A DNA stretch of 64,000 bases, from NCBI GenBank assembly GCA_002238415.1, contig MPMI01000002.1, positions 161,053-225,052 of the forward strand, written 5' to 3'. The stretch is from Desulfurellaceae bacterium bin18 (GTDB taxonomy: Bacteria; Desulfobacterota; Binatia; Bin18). Under the pieces are notes generated by a model. The model searched no databases, was not told the DNA's origin, and worked only from the letters and a program-made list of their open reading frames with translations. The position numbers and the translations under genes are program-made. Positions 48,780-58,200 of the stretch are shown one piece after another (positions within the stretch are counted from its first letter, which is position 1; every line of letters starts with the position of its first letter).

Positions 48780-49157
48780 ATGCCCGTCGTCCACAACGCA
48801 GCAGTAGAGAAATTTGCCCTCCCCGGCTTGGACCACCAGACCCTGGCCGGCCCGGAACATGGAATGCAAACCTTAGAAATGTGGCTGCAAACCATCAAAC
48901 CTGACAGTGGGACGCCCGTCCACCGTCACGACTGTGAAGAGGCCATCGTGGTTTTGCGAGGCTCGGGACGCCTGACGGTTGAGGGTGAGGATACAGATTT
49001 CGGTCCGAACTCAACCCTTCAGATACCGCGCGATGCGATCCACCAGATCGTCAATACTGGGACAGAAGATATGTTCATTGTTGCGGCTCTCGGCCAGGCA
49101 CCGGTCAGAGTCTGCACCGCGGACAATGAACACATGCCCCTCCCCTGGCAACGCTAA
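48780..49157 (+). CDS. single-domain cupin protein
   Basis: A 125-residue cupin. The first motif PVHRHDCEEAIVVLRGSGRLTV carries two histidines and a glutamate, the second IPRDAIHQIVNTG a histidine, for one metal. ATG has GAGGAGG 7 nt upstream. Function (enzyme, sensor or sugar isomerase-like) is not determined. Its end overlaps the VanZ-like gene by 4 nt in convergent orientation. Confidence 0.85.
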   Translation: MPVVHNAAVEKFALPGLDHQTLAGPEHGMQTLEMWLQTIKPDSGTPVHRHDCEEAIVVLRGSGRLTVEGEDTDFGPNSTLQIPRDAIHQIVNTGTEDMFIVAALGQAPVRVCTADNEHMPLPWQR

Positions 49158-49630
49158 GGCGCCGGCGGATGGCCTGAGGGTCGGGCGTCTTCCTCGGCCC
49201 TTCTTCTTGTCCACAAAAAGAAACCGCCCGCGCCCAGTCCGCCACCTATCATATCCGCGACGACGTCGACCGTACTGGATACACGGCCCGGCACGAAACT
49301 CTGATGCCATTCATCACTGAGCCCATACCCAAGGGTGAAAATGAGGGCGAAAAGTACGGCTGTCAGGGACGAACATCTCGCCCACGTCTCTCGGAGCGCC
49401 ACTGTCCAGAGCCAGCCCAATACGGCATAGGCGGTCACATGGGCTAACGTATCAGAGGAAGGAAGCACGTGGGGCAGACGCAGTCTGGGTTGATCGGACA
49501 GATAGTAGAGCAACCCGCAATAACCGACGACCGCCGACCATGCGAGGAACCGTCTGCCCCACGTCGCCCTCCCCTTTTGTCCCACCTGTTCGTGCAGCAA
49601 TGGTATGATCTTCCACACGTCCTTAGCCAT
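49154..49630 (-). CDS. VanZ-like membrane protein
   Basis: A 158-residue protein with four helices. HVTAYAVLGWLWTVAL and GLSDEWHQSFVPGRVSSTVDVVADMIGG are VanZ-family hallmarks. The vancomycin-cluster VanZ gives teicoplanin resistance, but most chromosomal members have unknown envelope roles. It begins 3 nt after the DUF711 gene's stop. Confidence 0.85.
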   Translation of the reverse strand: MAKDVWKIIPLLHEQVGQKGRATWGRRFLAWSAVVGYCGLLYYLSDQPRLRLPHVLPSSDTLAHVTAYAVLGWLWTVALRETWARCSSLTAVLFALIFTLGYGLSDEWHQSFVPGRVSSTVDVVADMIGGGLGAGGFFLWTRRRAEEDARPSGHPPAP

Positions 49631-49633
49631 CTT

Positions 49634-50788
49634 CTAGCTGACGTCCATGATCTGCGTATTCACAAAATAGGGAAAGTCGAACGTGGTCATCTCACCGACC
49701 TGCTTGCCTGGGATAGGCAGCACACGAACAGAGAGCGGTTTCTGCAACTTCCAGCCTAAAGCCCCCACATCTGAAAGGAGTCCCATGAGATGCTGTTGAG
49801 AGACGTTGCCGGCAAGCGGTATGGTATCCAGCCCCGTGCCGCACACAGCGGAATAGGTCAGCAGTTGGGGCAGACTGATTTTTCCTTGATTATTGCGTTC
49901 GGCGAGACCGGCATCTTCGAGGACTGGCAACATGAGTCCACAATAGCCGCATTGATCGAGGACGGTCGCTTTGAGTGCGGCGGTGACCAGGGCGGCTGCC
50001 GCCAGCGTGCCTGGACTACCAAAGGGAGAGGCGCTGATCCGCTCAATTGCCCAGGCGATACTGCTCTCGGGACCCGGCGCCGGTGAAAGGTCAAAACCGG
50101 CAAAGCGAAAAGGCTGCGGTTCCAAGCGCTTCAGACGCTGCTCAAGGGGACGAAGCTGGTGTTCAAATGCCTGTTGTATCCGGGCGACAAGCCCGGCCGG
50201 ACTGAGATCAGGCTGGGCAACGGACGCCACCACATCGGCCGCTTCAAGGGCAAGGGAGACGGCCGGCGTTCCAGTGTGGAAGGCCGCCGGGAAAAAAGGA
50301 GTTTGGGTCCGAATGTGTATCCCTGCCGCAAACCGGAGATTGCCAAATCCGTCCGGCGTTACATCTGCGATCTTCCTCATGACACCGGCGATCGTCTGGG
50401 TCACGGGCCGAGTGGGAACCTGATCGCCGTTGCCGAGACGCGCACTGACAAACACTGCTTCAGTCCCGGCGATCAGGTCTGGCAACAAGTCAACAAACTT
50501 CTGCTCCTCGGGCAGGCCGGGGTCTACCGGACCGAGCGCACAATAATCCAGCCCATTGGCGAGACAGCAGGCTTCCAGTTCCTGGGCAAAGCGTAGGACC
50601 GCAGCAGGAGAGCAGCCGGCCAGGTATTGAGGAAATGGGGGAGTGGCGAGGCGCAGGGTTTGTACCGCCAGTCCCTCCGCCTCGCAGATGGTCTTGACTT
50701 CTTGGGCAAAGCGTCCGGCGTGCGTGATCCGAGCGGTCTTCAACGGAAAGCCAGGGTCGAGTCCTATCGTAATGGACCGAATCTTCAT
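49634..50788 (-). CDS. DUF711 (UPF0210) family protein
   Basis: A 384-residue protein. Recognised by MKIRSITIGLDPG, the AADVVASVAQ region, SIAWAIERISASPFGSPGTLAAAALVTAALK and the DQCGYCGLMLPVLED segment. The family resembles PFL-like glycyl-radical folds but lacks a proven function. ATG with GGAGAGGGGAA upstream. The VanZ-like gene follows 3 nt later, so they are probably one unit. Confidence 0.82.
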   Translation of the reverse strand: MKIRSITIGLDPGFPLKTARITHAGRFAQEVKTICEAEGLAVQTLRLATPPFPQYLAGCSPAAVLRFAQELEACCLANGLDYCALGPVDPGLPEEQKFVDLLPDLIAGTEAVFVSARLGNGDQVPTRPVTQTIAGVMRKIADVTPDGFGNLRFAAGIHIRTQTPFFPAAFHTGTPAVSLALEAADVVASVAQPDLSPAGLVARIQQAFEHQLRPLEQRLKRLEPQPFRFAGFDLSPAPGPESSIAWAIERISASPFGSPGTLAAAALVTAALKATVLDQCGYCGLMLPVLEDAGLAERNNQGKISLPQLLTYSAVCGTGLDTIPLAGNVSQQHLMGLLSDVGALGWKLQKPLSVRVLPIPGKQVGEMTTFDFPYFVNTQIMDVS

Positions 50789-50910
50789 CAGTTCCCCTCT
50801 CCATCAGCGGCGGGCGGAGTCATCTCCAGCATTGTCGCAGCCACGTTCTGCCCATTGGCACCGTTTCCATTTATCAGTATTATGCACGGGAAAAATAGAG
50901 TGACCCGACT

Positions 50911-51456
50911 ATGGCGAAAAAAGAGGAGCCGACCACCCTATTGGACGAACAGGCCACGGGAGAGGGAGCTGATGTTCAGATTCGCCTGACGCGCCGCCCC
51001 CCATGGCAACCATCCCCGCGCCTCCCCGACTATCTGCTGGAAGACGAGCTGAATAGGCTCATGGACCCGCGCGAGTGGAAAACCTACCGGGCCCTGTGGC
51101 GGCACTCCATCGGTTTACGCCGGACGCCGCTGATTACGGCCGGCTATGCCGAAATCAGTGAGATGACGGGTCTGTCCCGCGCCTCAATTATCCGGGCATT
51201 GAAAGGACTCATGAAGAAACGCTATGTTATCCGCATTCTCGGACCAGAGGCGAAGGGTGAGACCCGGGTCGAAAAGGCCCGGCTCCCAACCAAACCGCGC
51301 GACGGGCATCGATATCTGGTCTGTACGTATCGCGAAGTCATAGAAGGGCGGCTCAAGGACGGCACGCCGCTCAAGGATATTCCCGAAGGTGGCCTTTTCC
51401 CGGAAGAGGTCCAGGTCTTTCGTCGTGAAGAGCAAGACCCTTTATTCTCGACCTAG
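50911..51456 (+). CDS. winged-helix DNA-binding-like protein
   Basis: A 181-residue protein. Residues about 55-110 form a winged-helix domain: LWRHSIGLRRTPLITAGYAE, then EISEMTGLSRASIIRALKGLMKKRYVIRI, as in replication initiators and helix-turn-helix regulators. Charged N- and C-termini. The partner and DNA site are unknown. It lies upstream of the HEAT-repeat and HtrA genes on the same strand. Confidence 0.7.
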   Translation: MAKKEEPTTLLDEQATGEGADVQIRLTRRPPWQPSPRLPDYLLEDELNRLMDPREWKTYRALWRHSIGLRRTPLITAGYAEISEMTGLSRASIIRALKGLMKKRYVIRILGPEAKGETRVEKARLPTKPRDGHRYLVCTYREVIEGRLKDGTPLKDIPEGGLFPEEVQVFRREEQDPLFST

Positions 51457-51517
51457 CGCCCTTGCATCCGGTCTCCGCGTGGGGCATTCTCGGTCAATTA
51501 CGAGTGGCGATAAACCT

Positions 51518-52291
51518 ATGAGTGCAGGAGTGACGCAACGGTATTGTGGACAGAGATCGGGACTGGTGTTCGGCATCGTCGTCTTCCTTGCATGCAGCCT
51601 GTTCGACTGGACCGCACCACGCGTCTCCGAGGCGCAATTCCTGGGCCAGGGCACGCGCTTGGGAAGCCGCTTGACGCGCGAGAGTCGGACGCGGCTCCGC
51701 CAGGAAAAGCAAAAAAGAGGGTCGGGACCGGAACTGGAAGAGATTGTCCGTCGTCTGGGGAATGACCGGCCGGAAACACGCATGAGCGCGGTGAAGTCGC
51801 TCGGAGAAATGAAAAACCCGAAGACGATTGACTATCTGCTCAACGCCACCGCGGATGCTGACATCCGTGTCAAAGTCAAAGCCATTGAATATCTGGGCAA
51901 TATGCGGGCGACCGATGCCACCCCGGCCCTGGCCCAGCAGCTGTTTTTACGTGACGTGCATGCCGGGGTCAAAAAAAAGGTCCTGATTGCCTTAGGCAAA
52001 ATTGGGGACCCGCGGGGCGCCATGCCCATTATGGAGTTTCTTCGACGCAATCTTGATGTGCCGACAAAGGGCACAGCCCTGTTTGCCCTGAAAGAGGTGG
52101 GGACGGAGGATGTCCTCACATTTCTCGACGAATTCTCCCGTATCGAGGAGTCCGTCCCGCTGCGGAGGCTGGCTGCCGATGCAGCGATGGATATCCGTCA
52201 CCGCCTCTCGCCGGAATTCGCTCCTGTGGTCCCCTCGTTCGTGAAACAAGTTGAGCTGCGAGAAAAGATGAATAAGGGCGCACAACCGTAA
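51518..52291 (+). CDS. exported HEAT-repeat protein
   Basis: A 257-residue protein with a signal-like N-terminus (hydrophobic stretch SGLVFGIVVFLACSLFDWTA) and three to four HEAT-type units: RMSAVKSLGEMKNPKTIDYLL, then RVKVKAIEYLGNMRATDATPAL, then VKKKVLIALGKIGDPRGAMP. HEAT arrays bind proteins. Start by ATG at 51518; the frame is open upstream. It is 58 nt before htrA, suggesting an adaptor for that protease. Confidence 0.78.
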   Translation: MSAGVTQRYCGQRSGLVFGIVVFLACSLFDWTAPRVSEAQFLGQGTRLGSRLTRESRTRLRQEKQKRGSGPELEEIVRRLGNDRPETRMSAVKSLGEMKNPKTIDYLLNATADADIRVKVKAIEYLGNMRATDATPALAQQLFLRDVHAGVKKKVLIALGKIGDPRGAMPIMEFLRRNLDVPTKGTALFALKEVGTEDVLTFLDEFSRIEESVPLRRLAADAAMDIRHRLSPEFAPVVPSFVKQVELREKMNKGAQP

Positions 52292-52349
52292 TCCTTGGGT
52301 GTGGCTGGAATGTTTGCCTCTGGATTGTTGCTGGAAAGGGAAGGAATGC

Positions 52350-53861
52350 ATGCGTAAGAGCGGATCGGTACGACACGGCGTTTTCACCGCTGGCCTCCTC
52401 CTCCTGTCAGGATTGCTGCTGGTGGACCGCCTCCCCCTGCACGCCCTGGAATTATTCGGTTCAAAAAAAAAGGAGGAAAAGAGCGAGGCGGAAGCGCGGC
52501 AACCGGTAGTCACAGGTGTGAGCCGGCTGCCCGATTTTGCCAATATAGCGAAAACGACCATGCCCGCGGTCGTGAATATCTCAACAACCCAGGCATCGAC
52601 CCGGCGCCCCCAGCGTCGCCAGAGACCAATGCCGGGACCAAACCCATTTGGCGGGGAAGACCCCTTTGAAGAATTCTTCCGTCGCTTTTTTGGCGACCGC
52701 CCTCCCCCGCGCCAGCGGCGCAGTCTAGGCTCCGGCTTCATTATCAGTCCAGACGGCTATATTGTCACCAATGAGCATGTTGTAGGCGAGGCCGACAAAA
52801 TTACGGTCCGTCTCTCAGACGAGGATGAGTTTGAGGCGACAATTATTGGGACCGACGATAAGACGGACCTGGCCCTGATCAAAATTGAGTCAGAAGAGTC
52901 CTTTCAGAGTGTACCGCTCGGCAGCTCGTCGGACTTGCAGATTGGCGACTGGGTCATGGCCATCGGCAACCCGTTCGGTCTCGAACAAACAGTAACGGCT
53001 GGCATCGTCAGCGCCAAAGGGCGGGTTATCGGTGCCGGGCCGTATGACGATTTTATCCAGACGGATGCCTCGATTAACCCCGGCAACTCTGGCGGCCCCC
53101 TCTTGAACCTCCGGGGCCAGGTCGTGGGTATTAACTCGGCCATTTTTAGCCAGGGCGGCGGCAATATCGGTATCGGCTTTGCCATTCCTATCGATATGGC
53201 CAAATCGATCATTAACCAACTCAAAGACTCGGGGAAAGTCACCCGTGGCTGGTTGGGGGTCGCTATTCAAACGGTCACGGCAGAGCTGGCAAAATCCTTT
53301 GATCTGGAAGAGCCCCTCGGCGCCCTGGTCGCTGAGGTTACCGAGGGTGGACCGGCAGAAAAGGCGGGTCTTGAGCGGGGCGATATCATTACCCACTTCA
53401 AGGGTGAACAAATTCTGAAATCACACGACCTCCCGGCTATGGTGGCGCGCACCCCGGTTGGGGAGAAGGTCAACGTCACCATTCTGCGTGGTGGGAAAGA
53501 ACAAACCATCTCCGTCGCGCTTGGAGAATTGACCGATCAGATCGCCCAAGCGGGTGGCGGCGAAGAGAGCGAGGCAAGTTGGGGCCTGACCGTCGCCGAC
53601 ATCTCAGACGAACATCTCCAACGCTATCGCCTGCCAGACGACCAAAAAGGCGTCGTTGTCACGGCGGTTGAGCCTGGCAGCCCAGCCGAACTGGCCGGTA
53701 TCCGTCCCGGAGATGTGATCGAAGAGGTGAACCGGCAGACCGTAAAATCGGTGCGTGATTTCACGACGGCCGTAGAGGAAGTCAAAGACGCAGAGACCCT
53801 CCTGCTCCTGGCCCGTCGAGGGAATTTCACGTCGTTCTTTGCACTCCGTAAACAAGGCTAA
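52350..53861 (+). CDS. periplasmic serine protease HtrA/DegP-like
   Basis: A 503-residue protease with a signal peptide (to about residue 33), catalytic triad H143 (TNEHVV), D173 (KTDLALI) and S247 (NPGNSGGPLLN), then two PDZ domains (about residues 280-375 and 425-500; both with RGDII/PGDVI loops). It degrades or refolds damaged envelope proteins. ATG with GGAAAGGGAAGG upstream. A terminator follows at 53871. Confidence 0.95.
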   Translation: MRKSGSVRHGVFTAGLLLLSGLLLVDRLPLHALELFGSKKKEEKSEAEARQPVVTGVSRLPDFANIAKTTMPAVVNISTTQASTRRPQRRQRPMPGPNPFGGEDPFEEFFRRFFGDRPPPRQRRSLGSGFIISPDGYIVTNEHVVGEADKITVRLSDEDEFEATIIGTDDKTDLALIKIESEESFQSVPLGSSSDLQIGDWVMAIGNPFGLEQTVTAGIVSAKGRVIGAGPYDDFIQTDASINPGNSGGPLLNLRGQVVGINSAIFSQGGGNIGIGFAIPIDMAKSIINQLKDSGKVTRGWLGVAIQTVTAELAKSFDLEEPLGALVAEVTEGGPAEKAGLERGDIITHFKGEQILKSHDLPAMVARTPVGEKVNVTILRGGKEQTISVALGELTDQIAQAGGGEESEASWGLTVADISDEHLQRYRLPDDQKGVVVTAVEPGSPAELAGIRPGDVIEEVNRQTVKSVRDFTTAVEEVKDAETLLLLARRGNFTSFFALRKQG

Positions 53862-53870
53862 AAGACGCCT

Positions 53871-53903
53871 GTGGGGCGACTAGCGTCCCACGCCCGGCTT
53901 TTT
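53871..53903 (+). terminator. Rho-independent terminator after htrA
   Basis: GTGGGGCG / CGTCCCAC (8 bp with one G-U) with loop ACTAG, then a TTTTT run after a short GC spacer. Ten bp beyond the htrA stop. Confidence 0.65.
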
Positions 53904-53945
53904 CAGGCAAACAGAGGCGCGCCGACAACGACGCCATACCTCAGG

Positions 53946-54329
53946 CTATAGTCCCTGAGCCAACTCAATCAAATAGCCGTCCGGATCACGTACGTAGGCC
54001 GTCCGCTGTCCCCACGGGCGGGTTGTCGGCGGGGTGACCGGTGTTGCTCCACCAGCCAGTATTTCCGCATACGCCGCATCAACATCGACGACTTTGAAGC
54101 CCAGTTCGAAGCCCGGAGCAGTCTGTTGAGCGGGCTCCAGGGCGAAACCGACCACGGATTCCATGGCCGGGCGGGTATAGAATCCAATGCGGGTCACACC
54201 GGTGTCGAGTTGGGCGTAGTCTCCGGAACGATGGCCGAGTTTGAGCCCGAGAACCTGGGTATAGAAATCGAGGGCGCGGTCGAGGTCATCAACAATCAAG
54301 ATGATATAGTCTGCCACTTCAAGTTGCAT
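53946..54329 (-). CDS. VOC-superfamily (glyoxalase/bleomycin-resistance-like) protein
   Basis: A 127-residue protein with two beta-alpha-beta-beta-beta modules. LEVADYIILIVDDLDRALDFYTQVLGLKLG and AYVRDPDGYLIELAQGL are typical. ATG with AGGA upstream. It starts 24 nt after ispH. Substrate unknown; metal ligand positions are not all obvious. Confidence 0.82.
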   Translation of the reverse strand: MQLEVADYIILIVDDLDRALDFYTQVLGLKLGHRSGDYAQLDTGVTRIGFYTRPAMESVVGFALEPAQQTAPGFELGFKVVDVDAAYAEILAGGATPVTPPTTRPWGQRTAYVRDPDGYLIELAQGL

Positions 54330-54353
54330 ACGGGTATCCTGGCAGGACCGGCC

Positions 54354-55598
54354 TCAGACCGTTGCTGGCGTAGTGGAGGGATAGGGCTGCAAGACCTCTT
54401 CCATTGTTCGTGACTGGTCAAAGAAAGACAGCACCCGCAGCAGGACTCCGTCCACAATGGCATCCGGGCAGGACGCTCCGCAGGTGAGGGCGATATCAAG
54501 TGGACGGTGTTCGGGTAGCCAGTCCTGCGTGGTCTCGACCTGTTGCCGGTCTAAAACAAAATGGTTGATGTAGGCCGGGGAGACGATGTCCTTTGCACCT
54601 TGAACGAAATACGTCCGCATAGCCGCCCGACAGAGCTCGACAATATGCGAGGTGTTTGACGAATTATACCCGCCGACAACAAGGCTCAGATCAGCCCCAT
54701 GCTCAATTAACGCATACGTGGCGTGCTGATTCTCATTGGTCGCATAACACAGGGTATCAGACGTGTCGGCAAAGGTCTCACTCAACCGATCCTCACCGTA
54801 ACGGTCGGCCAGGGCTTGGCGCAGAATCTGGGCAACCTGTCGAGTTTCGGAAGCCAACATCGTGGTTTGATTGACGACACCCAGCCGTTGCAAATCTCGC
54901 TCAGGGTCGAAACCGCGAGAGCAGGTACGGCCGAAGTGCGCAAAGAAAACGTTCGGTTCAAGTCGGCCACGAATAATATCGCCTAAGATATGCGTCTCTT
55001 CGAGATTGAGGACGACGACCGTCGGTGCATTTTGAATACTATGCGAGAAGGTCGCACGGGTTTCTTCATGGGAAGCTTTTCCGTGCACGATAACGGTATA
55101 ACCGCTACTCCCAAGCTGAGCGCTGCGTTTCCAGACGCGCTCTACAAACGGACAGGTGGTGTTATAGGTGTACGGGTCTAAGCCGCGTTGGGCTAAGGCG
55201 TCCTGGACTTCCACACTCGCACCAAAGGCTGGGACGACCACAATGTCCTCCGCAGTGAGCTCATCCCAGGCGATCAGGTGTTCGCCCGCTGAGGAGAAGA
55301 TAAAGCGCACCCCCCGCTCCTGGAGATCATGGTTCACCGCCGGATTGTGGATCATTTCGCTTAGGAAAAAAATGCGCTTATCGCTATTCTCCTGAAGCGT
55401 CCGATACGCGATCTCGACCGCATTCTCCACGCCAAAGCAGAAACCGAAATGACGGGCAAGGATAAAACGGACCGGACCAAAGTCGAGCACTGTGGGCAGT
55501 AAGTCCTGCTTGCGGGGGTCATGCAGTTGGCGGTATTTTTTCACCCGCGAGATAATCGGGCTTTTATAGAAGTCTGGGATATGAAACTGCCGAGCCAT
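54354..55598 (-). CDS. ispH: 4-hydroxy-3-methylbut-2-enyl diphosphate reductase, long type
   Basis: A 414-residue 4Fe-4S enzyme that ends the MEP pathway. Three cluster cysteines are visible: C54 in HFGFCFGVENAVE, in YNTTCPFVERVW, and in LTCGASCPDAIVDG. The N-terminal extension of about 40 residues and total length match the plant/cyanobacterial group rather than the 310-320-residue E. coli type. ATG with GAGAGGAC. The other MEP genes are not in the window. Confidence 0.94.
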   Translation of the reverse strand: MARQFHIPDFYKSPIISRVKKYRQLHDPRKQDLLPTVLDFGPVRFILARHFGFCFGVENAVEIAYRTLQENSDKRIFFLSEMIHNPAVNHDLQERGVRFIFSSAGEHLIAWDELTAEDIVVVPAFGASVEVQDALAQRGLDPYTYNTTCPFVERVWKRSAQLGSSGYTVIVHGKASHEETRATFSHSIQNAPTVVVLNLEETHILGDIIRGRLEPNVFFAHFGRTCSRGFDPERDLQRLGVVNQTTMLASETRQVAQILRQALADRYGEDRLSETFADTSDTLCYATNENQHATYALIEHGADLSLVVGGYNSSNTSHIVELCRAAMRTYFVQGAKDIVSPAYINHFVLDRQQVETTQDWLPEHRPLDIALTCGASCPDAIVDGVLLRVLSFFDQSRTMEEVLQPYPSTTPATV

Positions 55599-55653
55599 GC
55601 AATGTCCTCTCTGCCCTACCCTGACTCAGTATGCTCTGGACGAAAAACCTTGA

Positions 55654-56928
<1,275 letters not shown>

Positions 56929-56949
56929 AGGCTCCCCTCCCTGAGACAG

Positions 56950-56985
56950 ACAGGAAAGCGGCCTGTCCCGCTGCCGCTTTCCTGT
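56950..56985 (+). terminator. 12-bp perfect hairpin between frmA and the acyl-CoA-dehydrogenase-like gene
   Basis: ACAGGAAAGCGG / CCGCTTTCCTGT with a 12-nt loop, 22 bp after frmA and ending 10 bp before the next ATG. No T tract. It could partly terminate, stabilise the frmA message, or shield the next ribosome site. Confidence 0.5.
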
Positions 56986-56995
56986 GGAACTTAGT

Positions 56996-58171
56996 ATGGA
57001 TATCTCTGATCAAGCGGATAGTCTCCTCAAGGTCGTGCATGACCTCGCTCCCCACGTTCGTTCGCTCATTCATCAGATTGAAACCCAGCGTCGCCTCCCC
57101 CAGTCTCTTGTTGATGCCATGGCCGCCGCGGGCCTCTTTCGTCTGCTGATTCCTCGCTCGATGGGCGGTCTTGAGGTCGACGTCGCTACGTTCATCCAGG
57201 CTATTGAGGCGGCTGCAGCCTTGGACGGATCAGTCGGCTGGTCGGCCATGATCGGCGCAACAGGAGGACTGACGAGTGGCTATCTTCCGCTGGAAACTGC
57301 TCAGGAGATCTACGGCAGCGATCCTCATATCGTCACTGCCGGTGCCTTCGCTCCGCACGGTCGGGCTAGGCCGGTCGAGGGCGGCTACCGCGTCACAGGA
57401 CGTTGGCCCTTTAACAGTGGTTGTGAATATTGCGCCTGGCTCATGGGGAACTGCATTATCCATGAGGCTGATGAGGCTCCACGGCTGCGTTCGGACGGAC
57501 AGCCAGACATTCGTCTGATGCTCTTTCCTGCGGCGGAAGCCGACATCATCGACACTTGGTCAGTCTCCGGCCTTCGGGGAAGCGGCAGTCACGATATTGC
57601 GATCCAGGATCTCTTTATCCCCGAGGAAAGAACAGTCGCCTATGGCCTTGAGCCCCCTACGCAGCCCGGCCCGCTCTATGCCTTCCCAACTTTCGGATTG
57701 TTGGCGATCAGCGTTGCCAGCGTAGCCGTGGGCATTGCCCGAGGCAGCATTGACTGTCTGATAGAGGTTGCCCGCACCAAGATTCCCACCGGAGGGCGGC
57801 GCCCGCTCTGCGAACGCCCCTTTGTCCACATGCAGCTTGCACAGGCCCAAGCACGGTTCCAGACAGCGCGTGCCGGACTCCTGGCAGTGGCCCAGGAGAT
57901 ATGGGATATGACGTGTCAGGGGGAAGCGGTTCCCCTTGAGCAGCGTGCGGCTATTCGACTTGCCGCCAACCACGCCACCAGCGAGTCGGCCGCAGTGGTG
58001 GATGCCATGTATACTGTCGCTGGAACCAGCGCTATCTGGGATACGAGTCCGCTCCAGCGGGCCTTCCGCGACATCCATGTGCTGACCCAACACGCGGTCA
58101 TCGCACCACCCTTATATGAACTTGCCGGCCGTGTATTGTTTGGTCTCAGGGCCGATACGTCGATGCTGTAG
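56996..58171 (+). CDS. acyl-CoA-dehydrogenase-fold flavoprotein (monooxygenase-like)
   Basis: A 391-residue protein of the acyl-CoA dehydrogenase fold. The N-terminal helices include LFRLLIPRSMGGLEVDVATF and DGSVGWSAMIGATGG; RVTGRWPFNSGCEYCAWLMG and SGLRGSGSHDIAIQDLFIPEERT are middle-domain signatures. The pattern with a C-terminal TSAIWDTSPLQRAFRDIHVL (HIS) resembles flavin-dependent hydroxylases such as HsaA/HpaB-like or DszC-like more than true dehydrogenases. Substrate unknown. Weak GGA ribosome site. Confidence 0.8.
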   Translation: MDISDQADSLLKVVHDLAPHVRSLIHQIETQRRLPQSLVDAMAAAGLFRLLIPRSMGGLEVDVATFIQAIEAAAALDGSVGWSAMIGATGGLTSGYLPLETAQEIYGSDPHIVTAGAFAPHGRARPVEGGYRVTGRWPFNSGCEYCAWLMGNCIIHEADEAPRLRSDGQPDIRLMLFPAAEADIIDTWSVSGLRGSGSHDIAIQDLFIPEERTVAYGLEPPTQPGPLYAFPTFGLLAISVASVAVGIARGSIDCLIEVARTKIPTGGRRPLCERPFVHMQLAQAQARFQTARAGLLAVAQEIWDMTCQGEAVPLEQRAAIRLAANHATSESAAVVDAMYTVAGTSAIWDTSPLQRAFRDIHVLTQHAVIAPPLYELAGRVLFGLRADTSML

Positions 58172-58200
58172 CTGTCTGTCCACTTTCCTGCTCTCGCCTG

